From positions 3,162,001-3,226,000 of the forward strand of contig NZ_JAUTAN010000001.1 of NCBI RefSeq assembly GCF_030818655.1: a stretch of 64,000 nucleotides of DNA, written 5' to 3'. The position numbers and the translations under genes were made by a program. This document shows positions 23,893 to 31,701 of this stretch, in pieces; positions within the stretch are counted from its first letter, which is position 1; each line of letters starts with the position of its first letter. The DNA comes from Nocardioides zeae (GTDB lineage Bacteria > Actinomycetota > Actinomycetes > Propionibacteriales > Nocardioidaceae). The notes beneath the pieces are model-generated. The model saw only the letters and a list, made by a program, of their open reading frames with translations. It was not told the origin of the DNA and did no database searches.

Positions 23893-24900
23893 GTGCGCCG
23901 ACGACTCGCGCTCCTCAGCTTCGGCGGGACCATCTCGCAGCAGTCCGGACCCGGCGGCCCCTCCGCGCCCGGTTTCGACGTCCGCCGCCTGACGACGAGC
24001 ATCCTCGACCTCGACGTCGAGGTCGAGCACCACGTCGTCGCCCAGATCGGCAGCAAGGACGTCCAGCCGGCCCACTGGATCCGTGCGACGAACCTGGTCA
24101 CCGAGCTGCTGGACCGACCGGACCCACCGATCGACGGCGTCGTCCTGCTCCACGGCACCGACACGCTGCACTACACCGCAGCCGCTCTCAGCTTCGCGCT
24201 ACGGGCTCCCGACGTGCCCGTCGTCCTCACCGGATCCATGCGCCCGGGAGGAGACGACGGCAGCGACGCTCGGGCCAACCTGCGCGCATCGGTCGTCGCT
24301 GCCTGCGACCCCCGCCTCCGGGGGGTCTCGATCGTCTTCTCCGACCGGGACGACCTCACGCGTGCCACGATCCTGGCCGGGACGAACGCCCGGAAGACGC
24401 ACAGCTCGTCCCCCGCGGCGTTCGGCCCCTACGAGGTGGCGAACCTCGGCCACGTCGAGCAGGACGAGGTGCGACTCGCGTGGGGGCCTCCCCGCCGAGC
24501 GCGCGAGCCACTCCCCTCCGCCGCCTTCGACTCCCGCGTCCCCATCCTCAAGGCGAGCCCGGGTCTCGGCGCCGATCACCTGACGGCCGTGCTCGCGCTG
24601 TCGTCCGGCCTCGTCATCGAGGGAACGGGCGTGGGCCACGTCCCGACGAGCTGGATCCCCGCTCTTGCAGGGTTCCCCGGTCCGATCGTCGCCGCGACCC
24701 AGGTCGCCGCGGGTGGCGAGCGCCTCGGCGCCTATCGCGGCGACCGCGAGCTGCTGGACCTGCCGAACGTCATGCCGGCCGGCCGGATGAGCAGCGAGAC
24801 CGCTCAGGTCAAGCTCATGTGGGCGCTCGCGCATCCGCGTGCCGCGGTCGACGCCATCATGCGGCGCGACGTGTGCGGCGAGATGGCGACGCGCACCTAG
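23893..24900 (+). CDS. asparaginase family protein
   Basis: A 335-residue type I/II asparaginase. The first catalytic Thr is in LLSFGGTISQQSG, the second catalytic block in VVLLHGTDTLHYTAAALSF, and AGTNARKTHS carries the Lys. I chose GTG 23893 because GGAGGTGAAC stands right before it; an ATG at 23872 would overlap the M24 gene by 19 bases. It should release ammonia from an amide, asparagine or an analogue. Its stop TAG shares the bases CTAG with the stop of the convergent hydrolase gene. Confidence 0.9.
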   Translation: MRRRLALLSFGGTISQQSGPGGPSAPGFDVRRLTTSILDLDVEVEHHVVAQIGSKDVQPAHWIRATNLVTELLDRPDPPIDGVVLLHGTDTLHYTAAALSFALRAPDVPVVLTGSMRPGGDDGSDARANLRASVVAACDPRLRGVSIVFSDRDDLTRATILAGTNARKTHSSSPAAFGPYEVANLGHVEQDEVRLAWGPPRRAREPLPSAAFDSRVPILKASPGLGADHLTAVLALSSGLVIEGTGVGHVPTSWIPALAGFPGPIVAATQVAAGGERLGAYRGDRELLDLPNVMPAGRMSSETAQVKLMWALAHPRAAVDAIMRRDVCGEMATRT

Positions 24901-26510
24901 CTGCAGACCAGCCCGTCCTCGGGCACCTCGCCGTCGACGAGGAACGCCTCGACCGCCTCGTCGATGCAGTCGTTGCCCGAGCCGTACGCCGTGTGGCCCT
25001 CGCCCTCGCGCGTCACCAGCACGCCCGACTCGAGCGTCTCGGCCATCGCGACGGCCTCCTCGTACGGCGTCGCGGGGTCGCCCGTCGTGCCGATGACGAC
25101 GATCGGGGCGGCGCCGGCGCCCGTGACCTCGCGCGGCTCCTCCGCCTGGCGCCCCGGGTAGGCGCTGCACCAGCCGAGGCCGAGCTCGCCGCCGTCACCG
25201 AAGGTGGGCGCCGCCTCCTCGAAGTCGTCGGCGTACTGCGCCGCCTGCTCCGGGGAGAGGCTGGTCGGGTCGTCGAGGCAGGAGATCGCGTAGAACGCCT
25301 CCATGAGGTTCGACGCGTAGCCCCCGCTGAAGTCGCGGTCGGCGTAGAAGTCCGCCAGCAGCAGGAGCGTGTCGCCCTGGCCGCCGAGCGCCTCCTCGAG
25401 GCCGTCGGTGAGGAACGGCCAGTTCTGCTCGTTGTAGAGCGCCGCCTGGATGCCCGTCGTGCCGAGCGCCTGGGTGAGCACCCGATCGGGGTCGCTCGTG
25501 GGCAGGGGCTCCGCGAGCAGCGAGTCGAGCAGGGACTGCACGGTCTGCAGTCCCTCGTCGACCGAGTCGCCGACGGGGCAGTCGCCGTCGTCGACGCACG
25601 CCTGCAGGTAGTTGCGGAACGCCAGCTCGAAGCCTGCGGTCTGGCTCAGCGAGCCCTCGATGCGGTCGAGGTTCGGGTCGGTCGCCCCGTCGAGCACGAG
25701 CCGCTCCGAGCGCTCGGGGAAGTACGTCGCGTAGACCGCCCCCAGCGTCGTGCCGTAGGAGAAGCCCAGGTAGTGCATCTGGTCGTCGCCGAGCACGGCA
25801 CGCAGGACGTCCATGTCCTTCGCGGTCTCCACGGTCGAGATGTGGTCGACCAGGTCGGGCGACAGCTCCTCGCAGCCCTCGCCGAGCCGCTGCTGCCACT
25901 CCTCGGCCAGCGCGACGCCCTCCGGCGTGTCCGGGTCACCGGACGCCGCGAGGTAGTCGTCGAGGTCGGCGTCGCTCAGGCAGTCAATGGGCGAGCTCTG
26001 GCCGGTGCCGCGCGGGTCCCAGCCGACGATGTCGAAGGACTCGAGCAGCGCGTCGCCGTAGGCGTCCTCGCGGGCCGCGAGCTCGGTGCCGCCGGAGCCG
26101 GGACCACCGGGGTTGACGAGCAGCGAGCCCACCCGCTCGTCCGCCGGGCCGTCGGCCGCGCGGCGCAGCACCCGCAGCTCGATCGTGTCGCCCTCGGGCT
26201 CGTCGTAGTCCAGCGGCACCTCGAGCCACGTGCACTCGAAGTCGCCGCGGCCGTCCTCGGCCGTCTCGTCGCACTCGTCCCACGAGAGCGACTGCGTGTA
26301 GAACGGCTCCAGCTCGGGGCTGGGCGACTCGCCGGTCGGGCCGCGGTCGTCCCCCCGCTCGGTGGGTGACGGCGAGGCGTCGTCGGACGTGTCCGACCCG
26401 TCGTCGTCGCCGTTCATCAGCAGGAACGCGGTCGTGGCCGCCGCCCCCACCGTCACGACGAGGGCGACCACGAGGCCGACCACCAGCCACACCACCGAGC
26501 TGCGCTTCAC
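24897..26510 (-). CDS. secreted alpha/beta hydrolase, tripeptidyl aminopeptidase type
   Basis: A 537-residue serine hydrolase anchored or exported by the N-terminal segment VVWLVVGLVVALVVTVGAAATTAFLL, followed by an acidic, Ser-rich linker. The oxyanion region is LLVNPGGPGSGG, the nucleophile elbow GFSYGTTLGA, the acid GTTGDPATPY and the His EGHTAYG in a TAP-like C-terminal domain. This matches actinobacterial tripeptidyl aminopeptidases and Rv2223c/Rv2672-type exported hydrolases. Its GTG overlaps the delta prime stop by 4 bases, a layout common beside holB in actinobacteria. Confidence 0.9.
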   Translation of the reverse strand: MKRSSVVWLVVGLVVALVVTVGAAATTAFLLMNGDDDGSDTSDDASPSPTERGDDRGPTGESPSPELEPFYTQSLSWDECDETAEDGRGDFECTWLEVPLDYDEPEGDTIELRVLRRAADGPADERVGSLLVNPGGPGSGGTELAAREDAYGDALLESFDIVGWDPRGTGQSSPIDCLSDADLDDYLAASGDPDTPEGVALAEEWQQRLGEGCEELSPDLVDHISTVETAKDMDVLRAVLGDDQMHYLGFSYGTTLGAVYATYFPERSERLVLDGATDPNLDRIEGSLSQTAGFELAFRNYLQACVDDGDCPVGDSVDEGLQTVQSLLDSLLAEPLPTSDPDRVLTQALGTTGIQAALYNEQNWPFLTDGLEEALGGQGDTLLLLADFYADRDFSGGYASNLMEAFYAISCLDDPTSLSPEQAAQYADDFEEAAPTFGDGGELGLGWCSAYPGRQAEEPREVTGAGAAPIVVIGTTGDPATPYEEAVAMAETLESGVLVTREGEGHTAYGSGNDCIDEAVEAFLVDGEVPEDGLVCS

Positions 26511-27694
26511 CGCACGTTCCTCCCCGTCGGGGCGCCGGCGCCGTCACGGCGCGGGAGGAGCCCCACCATCATCGACTCGAGCGCGAGCATGACAGGGACG
26601 TTGAACTCCAGCATCTGCTCACGCGCGGCGAACACCACCTCGATGCGCGCCAGGTTCGCCTCCGGGCCGCCGGCCTCGGCCAGCGCCTCCACCTGCTCCC
26701 GCAGCTCCTCGTTGACGAGCTCCGTGCCGACCCCGAGCCCCACCGCCACGGCGTCCCGGTAGACCGAGACCAGGTCGGTCAGGGCCCGGTCGACCACGTC
26801 GAGGTGGCGCCGCTTGGCCCGCGACTTCTGCTCGCGCTCGAGCGCGGCGCGGGCCGGGGCGTACTCCCGCGGCTTCCGTCCCCGCTCCACCACCCCGTAC
26901 GCCGCGTCCAGGTCCGCCCGCTCCGCCGCGTCGAGCTCGACGGTGATCGCGTCGGCCTCGGCCTTCGTCGTCTCGCTCAGCATCGTCGCCGCCGCCATCG
27001 CCGCGCCCAGCGAGCGGAGCCGCCCCGGCAGGGCGACCACCTCGGCGCGGCGCTGACGGGTGTCGGGGTCGGTCGCGAGGGCCTTGGCGCGGCCGATGTG
27101 GCCCTGGCTGGCGCGCGCCGCCCGGAGGGCGAGCGCGGGCTCGACCGCGGCCGTGCGCTCGAGGAAGGCCGCGACGTCCGCCGTCGCCGGGGTGCTCAGC
27201 GTGACGAGACGGCAGCGCGAGCGGATCGTGGGCAGCACGTCCTCGACCGTGGGGGCGCAGAGCATCCACACCGTGCGCTCCGTGGGCTCCTCGATCGCCT
27301 TGAGCAGGGCGTTGAACGCCTGGTCGGTGAGCCGGTCCGCGTCCTCCACCACCAGGACCTGCCAGCGCCGCCCGACGGGGGCGAGGGCCGAGCGGCGCAC
27401 GAGGTCGCGCACCTGGTCGACACCGATCGACAGGCGCTGGGTGCGGATCACGGCCACGTCGGCGTGGGAGCCGGCCAGCACCGTGCGGCAGGCGTGGCAC
27501 GTTCCGCAGCCGCCCTCCTCGCACTGGAGCGCCGCCGCGAAGGCGATGGCCGCGTTGGAGCGCCCCGACCCGGGCGGCCCGGTGAAGAGCCAGGCGTGGG
27601 TCATGCCCTGCGGGCGCGCCCCGCCGGTGCCCGCCGCCTGGGCGAGCGCGGCGATGGCGGGCCGCTGGCCGACCAGGTGGTCCCAGACCGTCAT
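26507..27694 (-). CDS. holB: DNA polymerase III subunit delta prime
   Basis: A 395-residue clamp-loader subunit. It starts MTVWDHLVGQRPAIAALAQA, has a P-loop-like GPPGSGRSNAAIAFA, the zinc-type cysteines CEEGGCGTCHACRTV, and VLVVEDADRLTDQAFNALLKAIEEPTERTVW, the delta prime hallmark. The P-loop lysine is Arg (GSGRS), fitting a subunit that does not hydrolyse ATP. The ATG overlaps the tmk stop by 4 bases. An in-frame reading up to 28312 lies over tmk and is not coding. Confidence 0.93.
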   Translation of the reverse strand: MTVWDHLVGQRPAIAALAQAAGTGGARPQGMTHAWLFTGPPGSGRSNAAIAFAAALQCEEGGCGTCHACRTVLAGSHADVAVIRTQRLSIGVDQVRDLVRRSALAPVGRRWQVLVVEDADRLTDQAFNALLKAIEEPTERTVWMLCAPTVEDVLPTIRSRCRLVTLSTPATADVAAFLERTAAVEPALALRAARASQGHIGRAKALATDPDTRQRRAEVVALPGRLRSLGAAMAAATMLSETTKAEADAITVELDAAERADLDAAYGVVERGRKPREYAPARAALEREQKSRAKRRHLDVVDRALTDLVSVYRDAVAVGLGVGTELVNEELREQVEALAEAGGPEANLARIEVVFAAREQMLEFNVPVMLALESMMVGLLPRRDGAGAPTGRNVR

Positions 27695-28371
27695 CGCGCG
27701 CCCCGCCGCGCCTGCACCAGGAGGGGCGCGACCCGCGCCCACACGGCCTCGGCGATCTCGTCGCGCGTGCCCGTGGCGTCGACGACCAGGTAGTGCGCCG
27801 GGTCGGCCTCCGCCAGCGCGAGGAACTCGGCCCGCACCCGCTCGTGGAACTCCACCGACTCGGCCTCGATGCGGTCGCGGCCGGTGAGCCGCGCCAGTCC
27901 GGCACCGGGCCGCACGTCGAGCACGACCGTGAGGTGGGGCCGCAGGTCGCCGGTGGCCCAGCGCGCCACGTGCTCGAGGCCCGCGACGGCGTCGCCCAGC
28001 GCGCGGCCCGCCCCCTGGTAGGCCAGCGTCGAGTCGACGTACCGGTCCGTCACCACCACCGCCCCGCGGTCGAGCGCCGGCCGGACGACCTCCGCGACGT
28101 GCTCCGCCTTGTCCGCGACGTACAGCAACGCCTCCGTGCGCGCCGCGAGGTGACCGGTGGCCGGGTCGAGCACGATGCGCCGGAGCTCGCGCCCCACGGG
28201 CGTGTCGCCGGGCTCGAAGGTGGGGACGGCGTCGTACCCCTCCCGGCGCAGCCGCTCGACCAGCAGCGCCGACTGCGTCGACTTGCCGCCGCCGTCGCCG
28301 CCCTCGAAGCACACGAAGACGCCGGTGGCGGCGCGGAGGCCCGGCGCGGGGGCGGGGTCGGGGGACGTCAC
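27691..28371 (-). CDS. tmk: thymidylate kinase
   Basis: A 226-residue dTMP kinase. The P-loop is FEGGDGGGKSTQ, the dTMP motif VVTDRYVDSTLAYQGAGRAL and the nucleoside motif VVLDVRPGAGLARLTGRDRIE. It phosphorylates dTMP to dTDP. The tmk-holB order with a 4-base overlap is standard in actinobacteria. Divergent transcription from the DUF4178 gene leaves a 110-base gap with no clear regulatory site except a lone TTATCCACC. Confidence 0.95.
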   Translation of the reverse strand: MTSPDPAPAPGLRAATGVFVCFEGGDGGGKSTQSALLVERLRREGYDAVPTFEPGDTPVGRELRRIVLDPATGHLAARTEALLYVADKAEHVAEVVRPALDRGAVVVTDRYVDSTLAYQGAGRALGDAVAGLEHVARWATGDLRPHLTVVLDVRPGAGLARLTGRDRIEAESVEFHERVRAEFLALAEADPAHYLVVDATGTRDEIAEAVWARVAPLLVQARRGAR

Positions 28372-28481
28372 GCAGGCGAACCTACGAGGTCGCGGCGACA
28401 GTTATCCACCGCGGGTGTCGGGTTTGGCCGCACCGCATGACGGGGTAACGACCGCGCCGGACATCTCGGAGGAGGCACATC

Positions 28482-29120
28482 GTGGGTTGGGTCATCGCGC
28501 TGCTCGTCGTGGCAGCGGCCGTCGCGGCCGTCGTCGTCATCGTGCGCACGCGCGCGTCGAAGCCGGCCGGGGCGTCGAGCCGCGGTCCGAGCGACGTCAT
28601 CGCCGAGTCCGACCTCGCGTCGGTCGAGCCGCTGCGGCGGCTGCAGGTCGGCGACGTCGTGGGCTACGAGGGCGCCATGCTGTTCGTCCGGGGTCGTCTC
28701 GACTTCGACGAGGAGGGCTACCGCTGGACGGAGCACTTCCTCGACGACGACACCACCCGCCGCTGGCTGACCGTCGAGGAGGACGAGGGCTTCGAGGTCT
28801 CCCTCTGGCGCAGCATCGCGGCGGGCGACGTCGAGCAGGGCGGGGCGGGCGACCGCGACGTCATCGTCGGCGGGGTGGCCTACCGGCTGCAGGAGAAGGG
28901 CTCCGCGTCGTTCCGTGCCTCGGGGGCGACGGGCACCGCGCCGCAGGGCACGGCGGAGTACGCCGACTACGCCAGCGCCGACGGGAAGCACCTCCTGGGC
29001 TTCGAGAAGTTCGGCAGCACCTGGGAGGCCTCGCTCGGCGAGCCCCTCCAGCCGTGGGAGCTGACCGTCTACCCCGGATCGGACGGGCCCGCGACCAGCA
29101 CCGGTCCGGCGGGACGCTGA
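28482..29120 (+). CDS. DUF4178 domain-containing membrane protein
   Basis: A 212-residue protein with one N-terminal membrane helix (WVIALLVVAAAVAAVVVIV). A soluble domain beginning LQVGDVVGYEGAMLFVRGRL then carries the WTEHFLDDD pattern typical of DUF4178. The GTG start follows GGAGGAGGCACATC. It opens a plus-strand run with DUF4247, DUF350, a membrane spermidine-synthase-like enzyme and a K+ channel. This conserved set has been linked by genome context to envelope stress and polyamine or ion handling; the biochemical role is unknown. Confidence 0.85.
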   Translation: MGWVIALLVVAAAVAAVVVIVRTRASKPAGASSRGPSDVIAESDLASVEPLRRLQVGDVVGYEGAMLFVRGRLDFDEEGYRWTEHFLDDDTTRRWLTVEEDEGFEVSLWRSIAAGDVEQGGAGDRDVIVGGVAYRLQEKGSASFRASGATGTAPQGTAEYADYASADGKHLLGFEKFGSTWEASLGEPLQPWELTVYPGSDGPATSTGPAGR

Positions 29121-29129
29121 GGGGGCGGC

Positions 29130-29576
29130 ATGAGCTCACGCGCGAAGGGCCTCCTCGTCATCGGGGTGCTCCTGCTGGTCGGCATCATCGTCGTGCCGTT
29201 CGCCTTCGGCGGGTTCGGCAACGGCCCGAAGGGCTGGATCGACGACCGCTACACGCACGTGTCGGGCTCCGATCCCGACAACGAGACGGTCACCTGGCGC
29301 TCCGACGACGACGTCACCACGACGGCGGCGGCCATCGCGTCGGGCACCGACGCCTCCGACCGTCGCGAGGCCGACGGTCGCGCCTTCCTCCGCTACAGCA
29401 ACGACTGGATCGTCACGGTCGAGGAGGACGGCGACGGGTCGCGCATCACGCTCGACGAGTTCGACCGCGGCTACTCCGCGAACAGCACGTACGTCGGTTT
29501 CTGGGGCGGCTACTACGGCGGTGGCGGCGGTGGCGGCAGCAGCTACCGCGGCGGCGGCTCCGGCTCCGGCAAGTAG
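29130..29576 (+). CDS. DUF4247 domain-containing protein
   Basis: A 148-residue exported or anchored protein with an N-terminal hydrophobic segment LLVIGVLLLVGIIVVPFAF. The DUF4247 core follows (IDDRYTHVSGSDPDNETVTWRS, FLRYSNDWIVTVEEDGDGSRITLDEFDRGY). The C-terminus is a Gly/Ser/Tyr-rich low-complexity tail ending GGGSGSGK. It starts 9 bases after the DUF4178 gene behind GAGGGGGCGGC. Function unknown. Confidence 0.82.
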   Translation: MSSRAKGLLVIGVLLLVGIIVVPFAFGGFGNGPKGWIDDRYTHVSGSDPDNETVTWRSDDDVTTTAAAIASGTDASDRREADGRAFLRYSNDWIVTVEEDGDGSRITLDEFDRGYSANSTYVGFWGGYYGGGGGGGSSYRGGGSGSGK

Positions 29577-29635
29577 CCCCGCGCGCCACCCGCCCGTCCC
29601 GCCCCCTCGCCCCACCCACTCCCGAAAGGCACGAC

Positions 29636-30058
29636 ATGCCCGAGCTCCTCGACGAGTCCCTGGCCACGCTGGCGTTCGCCGGCGTGGGCATCGTCCTCCT
29701 CCTCGTCGGCTACTTCATGGTCGACCTGCTGACCCCCGGTCACCTCGGCCGGCAGGTGTTCGTCGAGCACAAGCGGGACGCCGCGCTGGTGCTGGCCTCG
29801 ACGCAGATCTCCGTCGGCATCATCGTGGCGACGGCGTTCTACACGGCGCAGGGCGACACCTGGGACACCCTGCTCGAGGCGACCGTGTTCGGGATCATCG
29901 GCGTCGCGCTGCTCGGCATCGCGTTCTTCCTCCTCGACCTGCTGACGCCCGGCAGCCTCGCCGAGCTCGTGGTCGACGAGTCCGACGACCCGGCCGTCTA
30001 CGTGGCCGTGGCCCTCCAGCTGGCGGTCGGCCTCGTGGTCGCCGCCTCGATCACCTGA
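29636..30058 (+). CDS. DUF350 family membrane protein
   Basis: A 140-residue protein of four predicted membrane helices arranged as two similar halves. The first half has VGIVLLLVGYFMVDLLTPGHLGRQV and the second IIGVALLGIAFFLLDLLTPGSLAELV; the repeated DLLTPG block is a visible internal duplication. AAAGGCACGAC precedes the ATG. DUF350 proteins occur with spermidine-synthase-like enzymes, as here. No enzymatic role is known. Confidence 0.88.
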   Translation: MPELLDESLATLAFAGVGIVLLLVGYFMVDLLTPGHLGRQVFVEHKRDAALVLASTQISVGIIVATAFYTAQGDTWDTLLEATVFGIIGVALLGIAFFLLDLLTPGSLAELVVDESDDPAVYVAVALQLAVGLVVAASIT

Positions 30059-30153
30059 CGACCACGTCCACGACCGCGGTCCCGGACGGGGCCACCCCGA
30101 CGACGACCGCCGAGCCCACCGGGGTCCCCCACCACCGGGCCCTCCGCACGATC

Positions 30154-31692
30154 GTGCTCGCCGCCGTGTTCGTGTGCGCGGCCTGCGGCCTGGTCTACGA
30201 GCTGGCCCTCGTGACGCTGGGCAGCTACCTGCTCGGCAACACGATCACCCAGACGTCCCTCGTGCTCGCGGTGACGATGTTCGCGATGGGCGTCGGCGCC
30301 GTCGCGGCGAAGCCGTTGCTCGGCCGACCGCTGCGGGCGTTCGTGGCGATCGAGCTGGCCCTCGCCGTCGTCGGCGGCTTCGCGGTGCCGGTGCTCTACG
30401 CCGCGTTCGCCTGGCTGTCGGTCTACACGCCCGCGATGGTCGTCGTGACCTTCGCGATCGGTCTCCTCGTCGGCGCCGAGATCCCGCTGCTCATGGCCCT
30501 CCTGCAGCGACTGCGGCGGCAGGACGCGGCGCACGCGGTGGCCGACATCAACGCGGTCGACTACGTCGGCGCCCTGGTGGGCGGCCTCGCCTTCCCGTTC
30601 GTGCTCCTCCCGACCCTCGGGCTCCTCGAGGGCACGCTCGCCGTGGCGGCCCTCAACGTCGTGGCCGCTGGCGTGGTGGCGGTGATGCTCGGGTGGCGCG
30701 GACCGCGGCGTACGCCGGTGGTCACCGCGCTCGTCCTCTGCCTCGTCACCGGCCTCGGCCTCGGGCTGATGGCCTGGCGCGCCTCCGCGTTCGAGGCGAC
30801 CGCCCTGCAGGCGCTCTACCGCGACCCGATCGTCCACGCCGAGCGCTCCGACTACCAGTCGATCGTCGTCACGCGCGGCTGGTTCCAGGGAGCGGAGTTC
30901 GACGACGTGCGGCTCTACCTCGACGGCGACCTGCAGTTCTCGTCGGTGGACGAGTACCGCTACCACGAGATGCTCGTGCACCCCGCGATGGCGGGCGAGC
31001 ACGCCCGCGTGCTGGTGCTGGGCGGCGGGGACGGGCTCGCGCTGCGCGAGATCCTCGGCTACGACGACGTCGAGGAGGTGACGTTGGTCGACCTCGACCC
31101 CGCGGTCGTCGACCTGGCCCGCACCTATGCGCCGATCCGCGACCTCAACGACGACGCCTGGGCGGACCCCCGGGTCGAGTACGTCGCGGCCGATGCCTTC
31201 GGCTGGGCACGCGAGCAGCCGCTGGACGCCTACGACGTGATCGTCGTCGACTACCCCGACCCCGACTCGCCGGCCCTCGCGAAGCTCTACTCCCAGGAGC
31301 ACTACACGGCGCTGGCAGGGCTGCTGGCGGACGGTGGCCGCATGGTCGTGCAGTCGGGGTCGCCGTTCTTCGCGCCCGACGCCTTCTGGTGCGTCCGACG
31401 CACCCTGGAGGCGGCCGGGCTGGCCACGACGCCGTACCACGCCGACGTCCCGTCCTTCGGTGACTGGGGCTGGGTGCTCGCCCAGGCCCCCGCTGGCGGC
31501 AGCCCCACCGCCGCCGACGCGCCGCCCCTGACCCTCGCCCCGGACGCCCCCGCGCTCCGCTTCGCCTCCCCCGCGACGCTCACCGCCGCCGCCGTGTTCC
31601 CGCCCGACCGCGACGACCCCGGCGGGGAGGTCTCGACGCTGCTCGACCCGGCGATCCTGACCTACTCCGAGCACGCCTGGGTCGGGTACTGA
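30154..31692 (+). CDS. membrane spermidine-synthase-like protein
   Basis: The N-terminal 200 residues hold about six membrane helices (AACGLVYELALVTLGSYLLGN, VVVTFAIGLLVGAEIPLL and others). The C-terminal half is an aminopropyltransferase/methyltransferase fold: QSIVVTRGWF, VLVLGGGDGLALREIL for the nucleotide ligand, EVTLVDLDPAVVDL, and the active-site-like VDYPDPDSPALAKLYSQEHY. The first ordinary start codon is GTG 30154, but coding sense continues upstream (HHRALRTI and a positive patch before helix 1). The only start-like codon there is CTG 30055, which overlaps the DUF350 stop as CTGA. The true N-terminus is therefore uncertain. Confidence 0.85.
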   Translation: MLAAVFVCAACGLVYELALVTLGSYLLGNTITQTSLVLAVTMFAMGVGAVAAKPLLGRPLRAFVAIELALAVVGGFAVPVLYAAFAWLSVYTPAMVVVTFAIGLLVGAEIPLLMALLQRLRRQDAAHAVADINAVDYVGALVGGLAFPFVLLPTLGLLEGTLAVAALNVVAAGVVAVMLGWRGPRRTPVVTALVLCLVTGLGLGLMAWRASAFEATALQALYRDPIVHAERSDYQSIVVTRGWFQGAEFDDVRLYLDGDLQFSSVDEYRYHEMLVHPAMAGEHARVLVLGGGDGLALREILGYDDVEEVTLVDLDPAVVDLARTYAPIRDLNDDAWADPRVEYVAADAFGWAREQPLDAYDVIVVDYPDPDSPALAKLYSQEHYTALAGLLADGGRMVVQSGSPFFAPDAFWCVRRTLEAAGLATTPYHADVPSFGDWGWVLAQAPAGGSPTAADAPPLTLAPDAPALRFASPATLTAAAVFPPDRDDPGGEVSTLLDPAILTYSEHAWVGY

Positions 31693-31701
31693 GGCGCCGT
31701 C

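Noticed and set aside
28402..28410. TTATCCACC resembling a DnaA box before tmk
   Set aside because: It is a single copy with one mismatch at the end; no cluster of boxes or AT-rich region marks an origin.
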